From positions 1 through 31,872 of IMG/VR virus record IMGVR_UViG_3300032322_000223: DNA of 31,872 nt; one strand, 5' to 3'. Source of the stretch: a virus. Position numbers and translations under genes: made by a program. Under the pieces are notes generated by a model. That model was not told the DNA's origin and did no database searches. It saw only the letters and a program-made list of their open reading frames with translations. Positions 15,952 to 24,486 of this stretch are shown here, piece after piece (the first letter of the stretch is position 1; each line of letters opens with the position of its first letter).

Positions 15952-16494
15952 TTAAATATTTTCTGCCCAAACAGGAATAAACCTGCCATCTTCTGTCTTC
16001 GTATATGTAAGTATACCGTCTCCCATTCGCCGTGTCAATTCTTGGCTTGTAGGAGTCATGTTATTTGTTATTAATCCATCTTTTCTTGGTTGTCCTATAT
16101 GTATAGTAGCCAGTATAGCACGAATCTCTCTTACTGCGCTTTCTGAGTAATAAGATCTTATTCTAAATCCACGTTCACCATCTATTTTTGCACCAACTGG
16201 TGGTGGAATCATGCCAGTCTTAATTAACTTAGGCATATATTTTCTGTGACGATTAATTAACTTAGCAGTCTCAGCAACAGTATAGGCTCGCTCTCTATTT
16301 TTTCTAAAGTCTGCACGAAGGCATGTTTCAAGTCTATCTTTAGTTATATTATAAACAGAGACTAATCCAGTAGATCTTGAACTATGATGAAGACGAACTA
16401 AGTCACCATTAAGAAACCATATTTTTTTATTACCCTTTATTATAGTTTCGTTATTGTATGTTTCGCTCTGGATAATTCCTTTGCTAGTAACCAT
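15952..16494 (-). CDS. Putative MerR-like helix-turn-helix DNA-binding protein
   Basis: 180 residues. The central part (about 69-130) reads as a winged-helix start, AYTVAETAKLINRHRKYMP, followed by LIKTGMIPPP and then a wing-like basic segment (ERGFRIRSYYSESAVREI). This order matches MerR/excisionase-type DNA-binding domains. The N-terminal 60 residues are beta-rich and basic. The C-terminus (MTPTSQELTRRMGDGIL) may be a second short helical module. There are no effector-binding cysteines, so metal sensing is unlikely. Its location, after the zinc-ribbon gene and before the replication genes, suits a regulator of the tail-to-replication switch, but this is inference. The start overlaps the zinc-ribbon gene. 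Confidence 0.65.
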   Translation of the reverse strand: MVTSKGIIQSETYNNETIIKGNKKIWFLNGDLVRLHHSSRSTGLVSVYNITKDRLETCLRADFRKNRERAYTVAETAKLINRHRKYMPKLIKTGMIPPPVGAKIDGERGFRIRSYYSESAVREIRAILATIHIGQPRKDGLITNNMTPTSQELTRRMGDGILTYTKTEDGRFIPVWAENI

Positions 16495-16631
16495 CTTCCT
16501 TCTTCACTTTCTGTTGGAGGGTGAAAAAAATTTCTTGATCCACATGTTATGCAATATGTTTCTATATGTTGAACACCGCTATACTGCCTATCAATAAACA
16601 AACGCCCACTACATTTTTTACAATTGATCAT
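16440..16631 (-). CDS. Zinc-ribbon protein, 63 residues
   Basis: Starts MINCKKCSGRLF and has the classic zinc-ribbon layout C4-x2-C7 and C28-x2-C31 (YCITCGSRNFF), with about 20 residues between the knuckles. The frame is open upstream to a TTG at 16652, but that would overlap the preceding structural gene; the ATG at 16631, four bases after that gene's stop, is preferred. The C-terminal half is charged and helical (EEGRWLLAKELSRAKHT). Such ribbons often occur in small phage transcription or DNA-metabolism factors. It shares 55 bases with the following HTH gene in a different frame, an unusually long overlap for this genome. Confidence 0.7.
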   Translation of the reverse strand: MINCKKCSGRLFIDRQYSGVQHIETYCITCGSRNFFHPPTESEEGRWLLAKELSRAKHTITKL

Positions 16632-16635
16632 ATTA

Positions 16636-17079
16636 TTAATTTGGTATGCCAATAATAATTAAATGAACTGCTAAAGAAAGGTCTCCAGATGCACCAAATC
16701 TAACAACGCCTTCAATTCTAGAAGTTGTTATTGTTTTAAGAATAACGCTAACATTTTGTCCTGCTGGTGTATTTCCAATATTTACTGGTGTTGCAGAAAC
16801 AATTGGTGAATATTTAAAATCACTTGGAAAGTCATATGAAAATGTTTTTTCAGATGCTGCGGTAACAGTAGAGTTATTTGCTACTTCTACATAGCCACCA
16901 ACGACTCTTGCTTCAGATGTTTTAATGTTTTGTTTGCCAGCAGAGACAGTATCAATAGTTGTATAGTTATATGTAGCAGATGATACCTGTGTAGATAAAT
17001 CATTTACTGCGTCTGCCAACTGATAGATGTATGTAACATCTAGTGGCTGTCCTCTTTCTGGTAGTGGTACCTTTGCCAT
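16636..17079 (-). CDS. Virion structural protein (tail tip or fibre), 147 residues
   Basis: The N-terminus (VPLPERGQPLDVTYIYQLAD) leads into a short helix, then a beta-rich body with many Thr, Val and Ser. The closing half, FKYSPIVSATPVNIGNTPAG to AVHLIIIGIPN, looks like a small beta-sandwich head domain such as those ending phage tail fibres. There are no cysteines or signal peptide. A good AAGGAG precedes the ATG. It is the last gene of the tail module and would be a distal, possibly receptor-facing component. The exact role is not established. Confidence 0.65.
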   Translation of the reverse strand: MAKVPLPERGQPLDVTYIYQLADAVNDLSTQVSSATYNYTTIDTVSAGKQNIKTSEARVVGGYVEVANNSTVTAASEKTFSYDFPSDFKYSPIVSATPVNIGNTPAGQNVSVILKTITTSRIEGVVRFGASGDLSLAVHLIIIGIPN

Positions 17080-17091
17080 ATTATTCTCCTT

Positions 17092-17622
17092 TTATATGCT
17101 TTTCTCTTTTTGAAAAAGTGAAAGTCTTGTATCGTAAACTTTGTTGTTTGTTGGTATTTGAACTGCAATTCTAATGCCTGTTGGACTAGTAGCAAGTTGA
17201 AGCACTGAAACACTGTTTGATGTGGTTGTTGTGTAATATGAATAACTTCCCCAAGTTCCGCCGACTTGCCAGGCTACCCAAACATCAAAAGTATCAACCT
17301 CAGAAAATATTGCTTCATATTTTGCAACATCTGGATCTACGTCATATTCTGCTGGTGTTGGAAATGTCCAAATAGATGTTATTAATTTTGGAGCAGTTCC
17401 CAAATCTTTTATAATAATTCTGGCGTCACTTGTATATGGCATCTCTGCAACGCTTGTTGGTGGAACAACGAGTCTTGTAATTGGAGAGTATTGAGATGTA
17501 CGGTTTTTGTCGTCAGATATAACTCTATACCTAACATCATAAAATAATTCAGTGTCGTTAAAACTTACATTTGGCAAGTCTTTATTTTTAATAACAGCCT
17601 TTTTAATTCCAGCATCAACCAT
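17092..17622 (-). CDS. Tail structural protein with FN3-like region
   Basis: 176 residues, mostly beta. A fibronectin-III-like segment is suggested by TELFYDVRYRVISDDKN followed by SQYSPITRLVV. A second beta domain (DTFDVWVAWQVGGTWG near 110-125, then YYTTTTSNSVSVLQL) precedes the basic tail FQKEKSI. Its start shares TAATG with the stop of the upstream gene, so translation is coupled. Small Ig/FN3-like modules are common on phage tail surfaces, where they may bind cell-surface sugars weakly. Assignment as structural rests on fold pattern and neighbours. Confidence 0.6.
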   Translation of the reverse strand: MVDAGIKKAVIKNKDLPNVSFNDTELFYDVRYRVISDDKNRTSQYSPITRLVVPPTSVAEMPYTSDARIIIKDLGTAPKLITSIWTFPTPAEYDVDPDVAKYEAIFSEVDTFDVWVAWQVGGTWGSYSYYTTTTSNSVSVLQLATSPTGIRIAVQIPTNNKVYDTRLSLFQKEKSI

Positions 17623-18758
17623 TATGAAGTCGCTCCGCCAGTAACGTCTATACTAAATCTAAACTCAATATAGTTGCTTGTGTTGGGTGGCTTAACAACT
17701 GTTGAGCCATCTGTTGTTTGTATAACTGAGTATCCTGTTAATCCATAAAGTGGATTCAAGGTTCCAATGTTTTCTAATCTTATTGCATCTAGGGCAATAT
17801 AGTAGTCGTCTACTGGAGATCCTGCATCAATAACGCATGCATATATTTTTACAACTGTAACAGCGTCCCATGTAAAGTTTGCCGATGTATATAATTCTTG
17901 TAATTGCTTTGTTACAACATAATGTCTATTTGTTGCAAAATCAATTCCGCCAACACCATCAACTAAGTTAACTTCAAACCTAGCATACTCTCCAGATCCA
18001 TCATCTGTTGATGCAAAATCAACAAGAATTCTAACTGAATCAGGTTCTGCACTTGAGTCGCCATCTAAACTTACTAAAGAAAATGCTAACCTTAATTCAT
18101 CTATTGGTGAGTTTCTTGAAAAATCAACATTGGGACTTGTAAGGTGAAGATGATTTGATCCAGCCTGAACAACAAGATGGCCTGCAGATAATGTTAAATT
18201 AGAATCATCTCCTTGAATTAAAATTGTATTATTTAAAAACCTTGCTCTTTCATATCTAGACGCTCTTGGTTCTTTATAAAAAATAGGGTTATCTATGTTT
18301 GTTTGAAAAACTGGTTCAGCAATTGCAATAATATTATCATACGCTGGTGCATCTAGCGCTGCAGTATATGTTGGTATTGCACTTGCAGCAGATGCAGTAT
18401 GGTATTGCCAGTTTTCTGTTGATGTAAATCCAAATACTGTTTTACTATCTTGTGCTCCAGCAGATGGGTTTGATCCTGCAGAGAATATTCCAACTTCGCT
18501 AATTTCATATCTTTCTTCTGTTGGAAGTTCTGCAGTAAATACTATTTTATCAAGCCCGTCCTCATTTATAAAACCTCTTGAAGATATTGGCACACGTAGC
18601 ATTTCAAAATCTAAATTAGTTTTAGTTGAGTAATCTGCAGGGGTATCTCCTGAAGATAGCGGGGTACCACCACAGCCAATAGCAATGTATGATGCATATG
18701 CTGGAGCCTGCCCAAGCATGTATTTGGCAATAATGCCCTTGCCTATATCGGTTATCAT
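17622..18758 (-). CDS. Tail fibre or baseplate-type protein, 378 residues
   Basis: The N-terminal 100 residues resemble the attachment domain of tail-collar/fibre proteins: ITDIGKGIIAKYMLGQAPAY, then IAIGCGGTPL, then VPISSRGFINEDGLDKIVF and ERYEISEVGIFS. The rest (about 150-378) is a large beta-rich region with a jelly-roll-like flavour (IRILVDFASTDDGSGEYARF). It ends in a strand segment, NYIEFRFSIDVTGG. The start ATG overlaps the preceding stop by four bases (ATGA). It is likely a tail-tip protein carrying a carbohydrate-binding or receptor-contact domain. Confidence 0.65.
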   Translation of the reverse strand: MITDIGKGIIAKYMLGQAPAYASYIAIGCGGTPLSSGDTPADYSTKTNLDFEMLRVPISSRGFINEDGLDKIVFTAELPTEERYEISEVGIFSAGSNPSAGAQDSKTVFGFTSTENWQYHTASAASAIPTYTAALDAPAYDNIIAIAEPVFQTNIDNPIFYKEPRASRYERARFLNNTILIQGDDSNLTLSAGHLVVQAGSNHLHLTSPNVDFSRNSPIDELRLAFSLVSLDGDSSAEPDSVRILVDFASTDDGSGEYARFEVNLVDGVGGIDFATNRHYVVTKQLQELYTSANFTWDAVTVVKIYACVIDAGSPVDDYYIALDAIRLENIGTLNPLYGLTGYSVIQTTDGSTVVKPPNTSNYIEFRFSIDVTGGATS

Positions 18759-19534
18759 GAAGTAAATCCCTCTATTGTGTCTTCATATATTGTACCATTT
18801 GTAACAATTTGAATCTCTACTTGTTCGTCAGCCTCTAACTTAACCAACTCTATTGTTAGATTACCGTTATCTGTATCTATATAAATGTTGCTTCCATTTG
18901 ATCCGTTACCCTCGTTTGGAATCTTATCTTCTAGTTTAATTGAAAATCCCGCAAAAAATCTATTTGATGTTTGCTGAAGACTAACTATATTATTAGGGTT
19001 ATATTGTTGTTGAATTGCTGATATATTTTTAATTGGTTGATATGAAATTGGTTGACCATTAATGGTGTCAGATCGGGCAATATTAATTAATTCTTGTCCA
19101 CCAATGTTTTCAAATAATAAATCTTCCATAACTTCTATTGGTATAGTTTCATCATTAAATAATACAATGTCTGGTGTTGCAGTTTTAACTGGAGGTGCTG
19201 GAGGCGTATATGTTATAGCAGATACTGGCGTTATAGGGGTTGCTGTTAAATTTCCTCCACGACCGAATCCAGTATCAATTCCCTTATTTGGTTCAGTTTC
19301 TGTTTTTGTGGTGCCAGAAGAATCTATTGTTGCAAGTACAGACTTAGCATACTTATCTGTTGCATTATTAAGTCTGGTCATTGCTTTAAAAATTTCTTTT
19401 TGCTTTGCATCTGGATTTGCTAAAACTTTATCCATATTTGCCATAGCAGAATTAAATGCTTTTTCTGCCGAATTAGTTGGCGAAGCCTTTAGTTGTCCAA
19501 CTGAAAAAGATTCTCTATCAAAAGCGCCAGCCAT
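18755..19534 (-). CDS. Tail structural protein, 259 residues
   Basis: The N-terminal third is helical and charged (AFNSAMANMDKVLANPDA, KEIFKAMTRLNNATDKYAKS). A Pro/Thr-rich linker follows near 85-120 (ATPITPVSAITYTPPAPPV). The C-terminal half is beta-rich, with FFAGFSIKLEDKIPNEG and GNLTIELVKLEADEQVEIQI. A helix-linker-sandwich arrangement is common in tail-tip connectors. A strong GGAGGTG just ahead of the ATG suggests good expression. Lying between the large hub protein and the fibre-type protein, it may join them. No family was recognised. Confidence 0.6.
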   Translation of the reverse strand: MAGAFDRESFSVGQLKASPTNSAEKAFNSAMANMDKVLANPDAKQKEIFKAMTRLNNATDKYAKSVLATIDSSGTTKTETEPNKGIDTGFGRGGNLTATPITPVSAITYTPPAPPVKTATPDIVLFNDETIPIEVMEDLLFENIGGQELINIARSDTINGQPISYQPIKNISAIQQQYNPNNIVSLQQTSNRFFAGFSIKLEDKIPNEGNGSNGSNIYIDTDNGNLTIELVKLEADEQVEIQIVTNGTIYEDTIEGFTS

Positions 19535-19535
19535 C

Positions 19536-22500
19536 TTACACCTCCACCAAATACAATGTCATTTCAGGACCAGAAGTATTTCTTGAATATTGTATGTTAT
19601 ACACAACAAATCTTAAATTATCTAAAGCGACAAGATTTATGTTGTTAGAATCTTTATAGTCAATTGTAACAATATCACCAAGTTGTATTGCTGGATTAGG
19701 AAAAATATTAACTCCAATAAGTTGTTTTGGTTTCATTATTTTATTAACAATCCAATTCATTAATTCATTTGCATCATCTTGTGTCTGTATATATGGAGTG
19801 TCAAGGGCAAAATCATTGTTTCCGTATACCATTCTGCTTAGTTTAATTTCATCATATTTTGACTGTTCAACAAGTGGAGAATATATAACGGAAGAACTAT
19901 CTAACTGTTGATTTAATAAATTACTTCTTTTTCTAAAATATTCATCTACGGTTAATTCGTGAGTTGTATCCTGTGTAAATGTTATGCCTTGAATTCTTAA
20001 ATAGTTTCCAGTAGTTTCATCTAAGTTTAGTGATGTATCTGTTGCATTAAATATTAAAAATTCTGCACCATATGAGTCTGCATAAAATCCAGAACTTACA
20101 TAACCCTTTAATCTATTAAGTGTTGGGCTTAATTTAGAATATAATGCTGGGTATGCACGATCATATTTAATATCAAAGTATGCACATTCCCTCATGGTTG
20201 TTCCAAACTCTTCAAAATACATATTATACTTTGGTGGTTGTTGAGAACTTATTCCAGATAAATAAGTTGACTTTATAATGCCACTCATTGCGTATTTTCT
20301 AAATGACTCAGAAGCATTGACCTCTGTTCCGCCAAATGCCGATGATAGGTTTTCGCCAACCGTAAACACTGTGTTTTGTGAATAGTTTTCTGATAATGCA
20401 TAAAAGTTTTCAAACATACATCTTGATGAGCCACGGACAAAAAGAGCAGAGTTGTTGTAAACTGGTAGTGGATCTGTATCATCAACAGTTTTAATTAATT
20501 TATTATTTATATAAAGATAGAACCTTCTTATATTTCCAATATCTTCATACTCAACAGCAAGGTCATAGACTGTTGGAGTTTCTTCTGAAACCATGCGATA
20601 CTGTCCAGTAAATCTACCATCATCAACAACAATTTTTGACAATCCTCCCCAAAGTTTTACTGGAATTGCATTTGTGTTTGAAGAATCCTTTTTAATTTTA
20701 TAAAAAACAACATTATTAATTTCAATTGAAGATTGACCACTTGTATTCAATTTTAAATAAGACTCTATGTTGTTTTCTGTTAATGCTGCAATTTCAAAAT
20801 AATAGCCATTATTGGTTGTTGGATTGAGCAACATTGCTATTCCACCAGAGCCGCCACCAATGCTAACATTTTTATCTGGTGCTGATCCAGTTACTTGATA
20901 AAACGTTGTGCTGCCAATTGGCGTTTGTGTTCTGTTTTCATTGTTTTCAATTTTTCCAACTATACGCATTCTTGTTCCAAAATGTTTATATGAATTATTT
21001 AATTCTTTATATACATAAGAAACAAAGTTAATTGGAGTTTCTGTATTTGTAAATGATGGACCATTCATAATAAATGCTGATGACTGAACTGTACCGCTTT
21101 GTGTTGATGTTAATTTGTTTACATCTGTTTCTGTTAAAAAAGCAGATGATGAAAAATTCTTAATAATTCCATTTCTAGATGCTTGTCTTGCTTTTGTGTT
21201 ATTAACTCCTGCTGCACCAGTTGTTGTGGCTGGTCTTGTAATATCATCTAATAATGTAGTTGTATATAAATATTCTGCCTTCATATCACACCCACGAACA
21301 TAATCATTGTTAGACCAATATGATGAAAGTCCAGCAGAATGAGTTGCTATTGTTGTTCCAAATTGTGCACGACCATGTTGGTATACGCTTCCATTTTTTA
21401 AACGGGTAACTCCGTCAACTGTTTCATAATATGGCTCAGTATAAATTCTTATTAATCCAGTTGGATATATTTTTCCATTAAAAGGCAAAGAAGAAAAATA
21501 ATTTTGATACTCTTGATTGCTAGAAATCCAAACATTTCCAATGCCAGTTACGCTATATTCTGCTGCATCATATTTAATTATTTCACCATTAGCATAAAGA
21601 AAACCATTATATCTTGTTAGACCATAAACGTTTTCACCAATATCTATAATATTATTTGTTATTTGATTGTTTACAACAGTTGGTTCTGAGTCTGTTAAGT
21701 CTGAATTTAAAGGCATTGCGCCAAGTACATAACTTCCTTGCTTTGAAACTACAGAGTTAATTGTTTTTAAATTGTCAGTTCCTGCAACTTCCCATAAAAG
21801 CACTGGCTTGTAAATCCATGTTTTTTCTTTGTCTATCATGTTTGCTTGTTTTACTGATCCATATGATCTTTGTATGTATCTTGTTGTATAGTTAATTTTT
21901 CCATTGTTGTAAACTTTTTTATTTTGTGATGTTATTTCAAAAATGTTTGGCAATGTTCCACTAGTTTGATTTTCTATAATTCCATCTTTTGTCTGATTAT
22001 TTGTTCCAGAAAGCACCATGTCGGTACCTCTTTCTTCAATTGTTGGAAGTATATAATTTTTACTCATAACAATAAAGTTATTATATTCATCAAAGAACAT
22101 TGCTGTTTGTGTTGATACTGCTAGTTGATTTAAAACTTCTGCAACGTTTTGGTCTGGAGCAATAAAAAAATATGGAATGATTGGATCATTTTCAGAATCA
22201 ATTCTATTAAATGAATAATTACTAAACCCAATATAATCAAGCAGTAAACTAGTTGCATAACTTAAAGAAACTTGTGTAACAAGCATTCTTGGAGCAGGCA
22301 TTGACTCTAAGAAAAAATAAAAATCTCTTAATTGAATTTGCAAGGTTGCACCAGTAGTGTCTGCTTGTGGAAATCCTTCAGAGTAAAGAGTTTTTAGTGG
22401 AACCCAATAATCAAATCCATCAACATTTAATATTTTTTCATAAAAGTTAAATTTAATATTTTTACGAATATATTTTGAAACAATGCTTGTTGTATTATTA

Positions 22501-23852
22501 TCATTAAATGCTTGATCATCATCAAAAAGTGTTATTGATCCAGTAGAAGCAAGTAACTGTCCTACTGGCAAAGCAGAGTTTCCAAGATCGGAAAGAATCT
22601 TGTTTATGGAATATTCAATTGTTTTGTCTGATAAATTAACAATAAGCCTTGGAGACATTTCAATTAAATCAAAAGTGCAATCAAACTTATTCATTGTTTC
22701 TACAACAACTCTTATTCCTTGAATGTACTCAAACTCTCTATATTCTGTTGTACCATCTGTTGTATTGGTATATGAAAGTGGTGATGTAAGATCTGTAACA
22801 AAACTTGTTTTATTATCAATTTCTTCTGATCCAAGATACCATCCATAATTTGGAATAAAGGTTTCGTATTCCCCAGTTGCTGAATCCCAAATGTAAAAAA
22901 CCCCAATACTATTGTTTGTTTCAATTACAAGATATGCATATCCATTTAAAGAAACATTTGGCAAAAGTGTTGATGAAGAAAATGTTTCTGCAAAAACAAA
23001 AGATTCTTTATACTTATCTGGAACTATAAGACCGTATTGAAGTTCAACGTATCCATCAGAACCAACTATTACTGATCCATCTTCACGTAAATCATTTTCT
23101 GTAAATGAATAAGCATCTTGCCATTGATTATTTTTTAAATATTGTATTTTCCATCTAGATGGTGTTGTTCTGTTAGCATCTCCATAGAATGGGTCATCAA
23201 AGGCTTCTGAGGCATTTGTAAAGGGTCCAAGGTCAATATCTCCAACGTTGGTCTGCATCTTAACTATAAGCCTGTTTGTTGGCACTTCTTCTTTATATAC
23301 TACAAATGGCACAGCGTCATCAATATAATAATTATTGTTTGAGATATTATTTGATATACCTCGTTCAATTCCATCTTCAGTTCTGTAAGATGTCCAATAT
23401 TTAAACTCATCATATTTAGATGGCATATAATATCTTGGTCGTCTTGCTAAATCTGCCCCAGAATTTGGAAGATAATCTCCAGCAAAATATAATGGTTTAT
23501 TAATTCCAGATCTTGGTCTGAATGGTTTAATGCAATCTTCTAATGAATATATCATTTTCATTTTTTCATTAGTTGATGTAAAACTTATTGGCGTTCCATT
23601 ATTTTGAAAGCCACCATCTACAATTATATCTGCATCTGTTGCACCACTATAATAGTTTCCAGCATCTGCATTGTCAAATGATATTGGTAAATTTCTTAAT
23701 TGCAAATCTGATCCCAAAGGCCTGTACCTATAATTACCAAGTTTGGAAATATTGTCTGGCATATTCATATTCCATTCAGCAAGAACTAAGGATTCCGCCT
23801 GTATTGTTGCTGATGTTTCTAAATGTGTTTTTAATGCTTCACTAACAAACAA
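19536..23852 (-). CDS. Large minor tail / tail hub protein
   Basis: 1438 residues starting at a TTG with AGAGGT five or so bases ahead. The order and size fit the tail hub that follows tape measure and distal-tail genes. A beta-rich, galactose-binding-like region lies near 190-300 (NRLIVKMQTNVGDIDLGPF, later SRWKIQYLKNNQWQDAY). A hub-like part follows near 480-650 (TLQIQLRDFYFFLE, then FFDEYNNFIVMSKNY). A laminin-G/concanavalin-like sandwich appears near 935-1155 (FVSYVYKELNNSYKHFG, RRFYLYINNKLIKTV), and a C-terminal closing domain reads NPAIQLGDIVTIDYKD and VVYNIQYSRNTSGPEMTLYL. The lectin-like insertion is a candidate host-receptor binder. No peptidase or lysozyme motif was noticed. Confidence 0.75.
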   Translation of the reverse strand: MFVSEALKTHLETSATIQAESLVLAEWNMNMPDNISKLGNYRYRPLGSDLQLRNLPISFDNADAGNYYSGATDADIIVDGGFQNNGTPISFTSTNEKMKMIYSLEDCIKPFRPRSGINKPLYFAGDYLPNSGADLARRPRYYMPSKYDEFKYWTSYRTEDGIERGISNNISNNNYYIDDAVPFVVYKEEVPTNRLIVKMQTNVGDIDLGPFTNASEAFDDPFYGDANRTTPSRWKIQYLKNNQWQDAYSFTENDLREDGSVIVGSDGYVELQYGLIVPDKYKESFVFAETFSSSTLLPNVSLNGYAYLVIETNNSIGVFYIWDSATGEYETFIPNYGWYLGSEEIDNKTSFVTDLTSPLSYTNTTDGTTEYREFEYIQGIRVVVETMNKFDCTFDLIEMSPRLIVNLSDKTIEYSINKILSDLGNSALPVGQLLASTGSITLFDDDQAFNDNNTTSIVSKYIRKNIKFNFYEKILNVDGFDYWVPLKTLYSEGFPQADTTGATLQIQLRDFYFFLESMPAPRMLVTQVSLSYATSLLLDYIGFSNYSFNRIDSENDPIIPYFFIAPDQNVAEVLNQLAVSTQTAMFFDEYNNFIVMSKNYILPTIEERGTDMVLSGTNNQTKDGIIENQTSGTLPNIFEITSQNKKVYNNGKINYTTRYIQRSYGSVKQANMIDKEKTWIYKPVLLWEVAGTDNLKTINSVVSKQGSYVLGAMPLNSDLTDSEPTVVNNQITNNIIDIGENVYGLTRYNGFLYANGEIIKYDAAEYSVTGIGNVWISSNQEYQNYFSSLPFNGKIYPTGLIRIYTEPYYETVDGVTRLKNGSVYQHGRAQFGTTIATHSAGLSSYWSNNDYVRGCDMKAEYLYTTTLLDDITRPATTTGAAGVNNTKARQASRNGIIKNFSSSAFLTETDVNKLTSTQSGTVQSSAFIMNGPSFTNTETPINFVSYVYKELNNSYKHFGTRMRIVGKIENNENRTQTPIGSTTFYQVTGSAPDKNVSIGGGSGGIAMLLNPTTNNGYYFEIAALTENNIESYLKLNTSGQSSIEINNVVFYKIKKDSSNTNAIPVKLWGGLSKIVVDDGRFTGQYRMVSEETPTVYDLAVEYEDIGNIRRFYLYINNKLIKTVDDTDPLPVYNNSALFVRGSSRCMFENFYALSENYSQNTVFTVGENLSSAFGGTEVNASESFRKYAMSGIIKSTYLSGISSQQPPKYNMYFEEFGTTMRECAYFDIKYDRAYPALYSKLSPTLNRLKGYVSSGFYADSYGAEFLIFNATDTSLNLDETTGNYLRIQGITFTQDTTHELTVDEYFRKRSNLLNQQLDSSSVIYSPLVEQSKYDEIKLSRMVYGNNDFALDTPYIQTQDDANELMNWIVNKIMKPKQLIGVNIFPNPAIQLGDIVTIDYKDSNNINLVALDNLRFVVYNIQYSRNTSGPEMTLYLVEV

Positions 23853-23853
23853 T

Positions 23854-24486
23854 TTAGACCTCTTCCAGATTTACCGAAATATTCCAGAGATCATGATTAT
23901 TCCCACCACGTTTAGCAACAGAGTAATTAAAATCTGCAAAGTAAACTTGAATTATTTGATTATATTGTCCAAGATGATTATATTCATCTACTCCCGAAAA
24001 ATTATTATGTTTATCATATGCAAGGTACATCCAAAACGGTCCTTGATGATTTTCATACCATTCAAGAATTTCTCCTCCGCCTGCACCACCGTCTGATGTA
24101 TATTCGTTTGTTGTGTTAAAGTTTGAAGATTTTCCAGTTGTAGTATTAAAATTTGGATCTCCTGCGTATGATCTTGATGGAACCATATTCCAAGAAACAG
24201 TCATATTAAGTTTATCTGCAATATGATATGAGCGCATGCGACCATTAATTGTTCTTCTTCTTTGTTCAATTCTTTGTGGAACAAAATTCATTTCAGAACG
24301 ATTATGATCTGTTAAAATAATAAACTGGTCTAATAAGTTTGGATCTGTTTCATTGGTATCAGCCCCAACTTCAAATCCAGTTGGAACATATAATCCATTG
24401 CTTAGTGTTCCAGCATTTTCTGACCAAAGAATTCCTTGTGGTCTTTGATATCTTTTTCTTCCAGAGATATAAGCGCTTGTAGCCAT
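23854..24486 (-). CDS. Distal-tail-type minor tail protein, 210 residues
   Basis: A soluble beta-rich protein lying directly after the tape measure gene and before the hub gene, the usual place for a distal tail protein. The N-terminus is basic (YISGRKRYQRPQGILW). A middle segment reads NFVPQRIEQRRRTINGRMRS, and the C-terminal half has many aromatic residues (FWMYLAYDKHNNF, IIQVYFADFNYSVAKRGG) and ends in a strand, WNISVNLEEV. That last pattern is common at the end of distal-tail-like beta sandwiches. Its ATG shares TAATG with the tape measure stop. The exact family was not confirmed. Confidence 0.6.
   Translation of the reverse strand: MATSAYISGRKRYQRPQGILWSENAGTLSNGLYVPTGFEVGADTNETDPNLLDQFIILTDHNRSEMNFVPQRIEQRRRTINGRMRSYHIADKLNMTVSWNMVPSRSYAGDPNFNTTTGKSSNFNTTNEYTSDGGAGGGEILEWYENHQGPFWMYLAYDKHNNFSGVDEYNHLGQYNQIIQVYFADFNYSVAKRGGNNHDLWNISVNLEEV

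Noticed and set aside
16004-16017. A near copy of the promoter-like sequence at 7475-7488 (12 of 14 bases, GTATAC core)
   Set aside because: It lies inside the HTH coding region and lacks the TG of the extended -10; two short AT-rich matches are expected by chance in this composition.
19062-19586. Plus-strand open frame of 174 codons opposite a tail gene
   Set aside because: Antisense to a gene with strong start signals; the hydrophobic translation reflects the complement of the Thr/Ser/Asn-rich coding strand.
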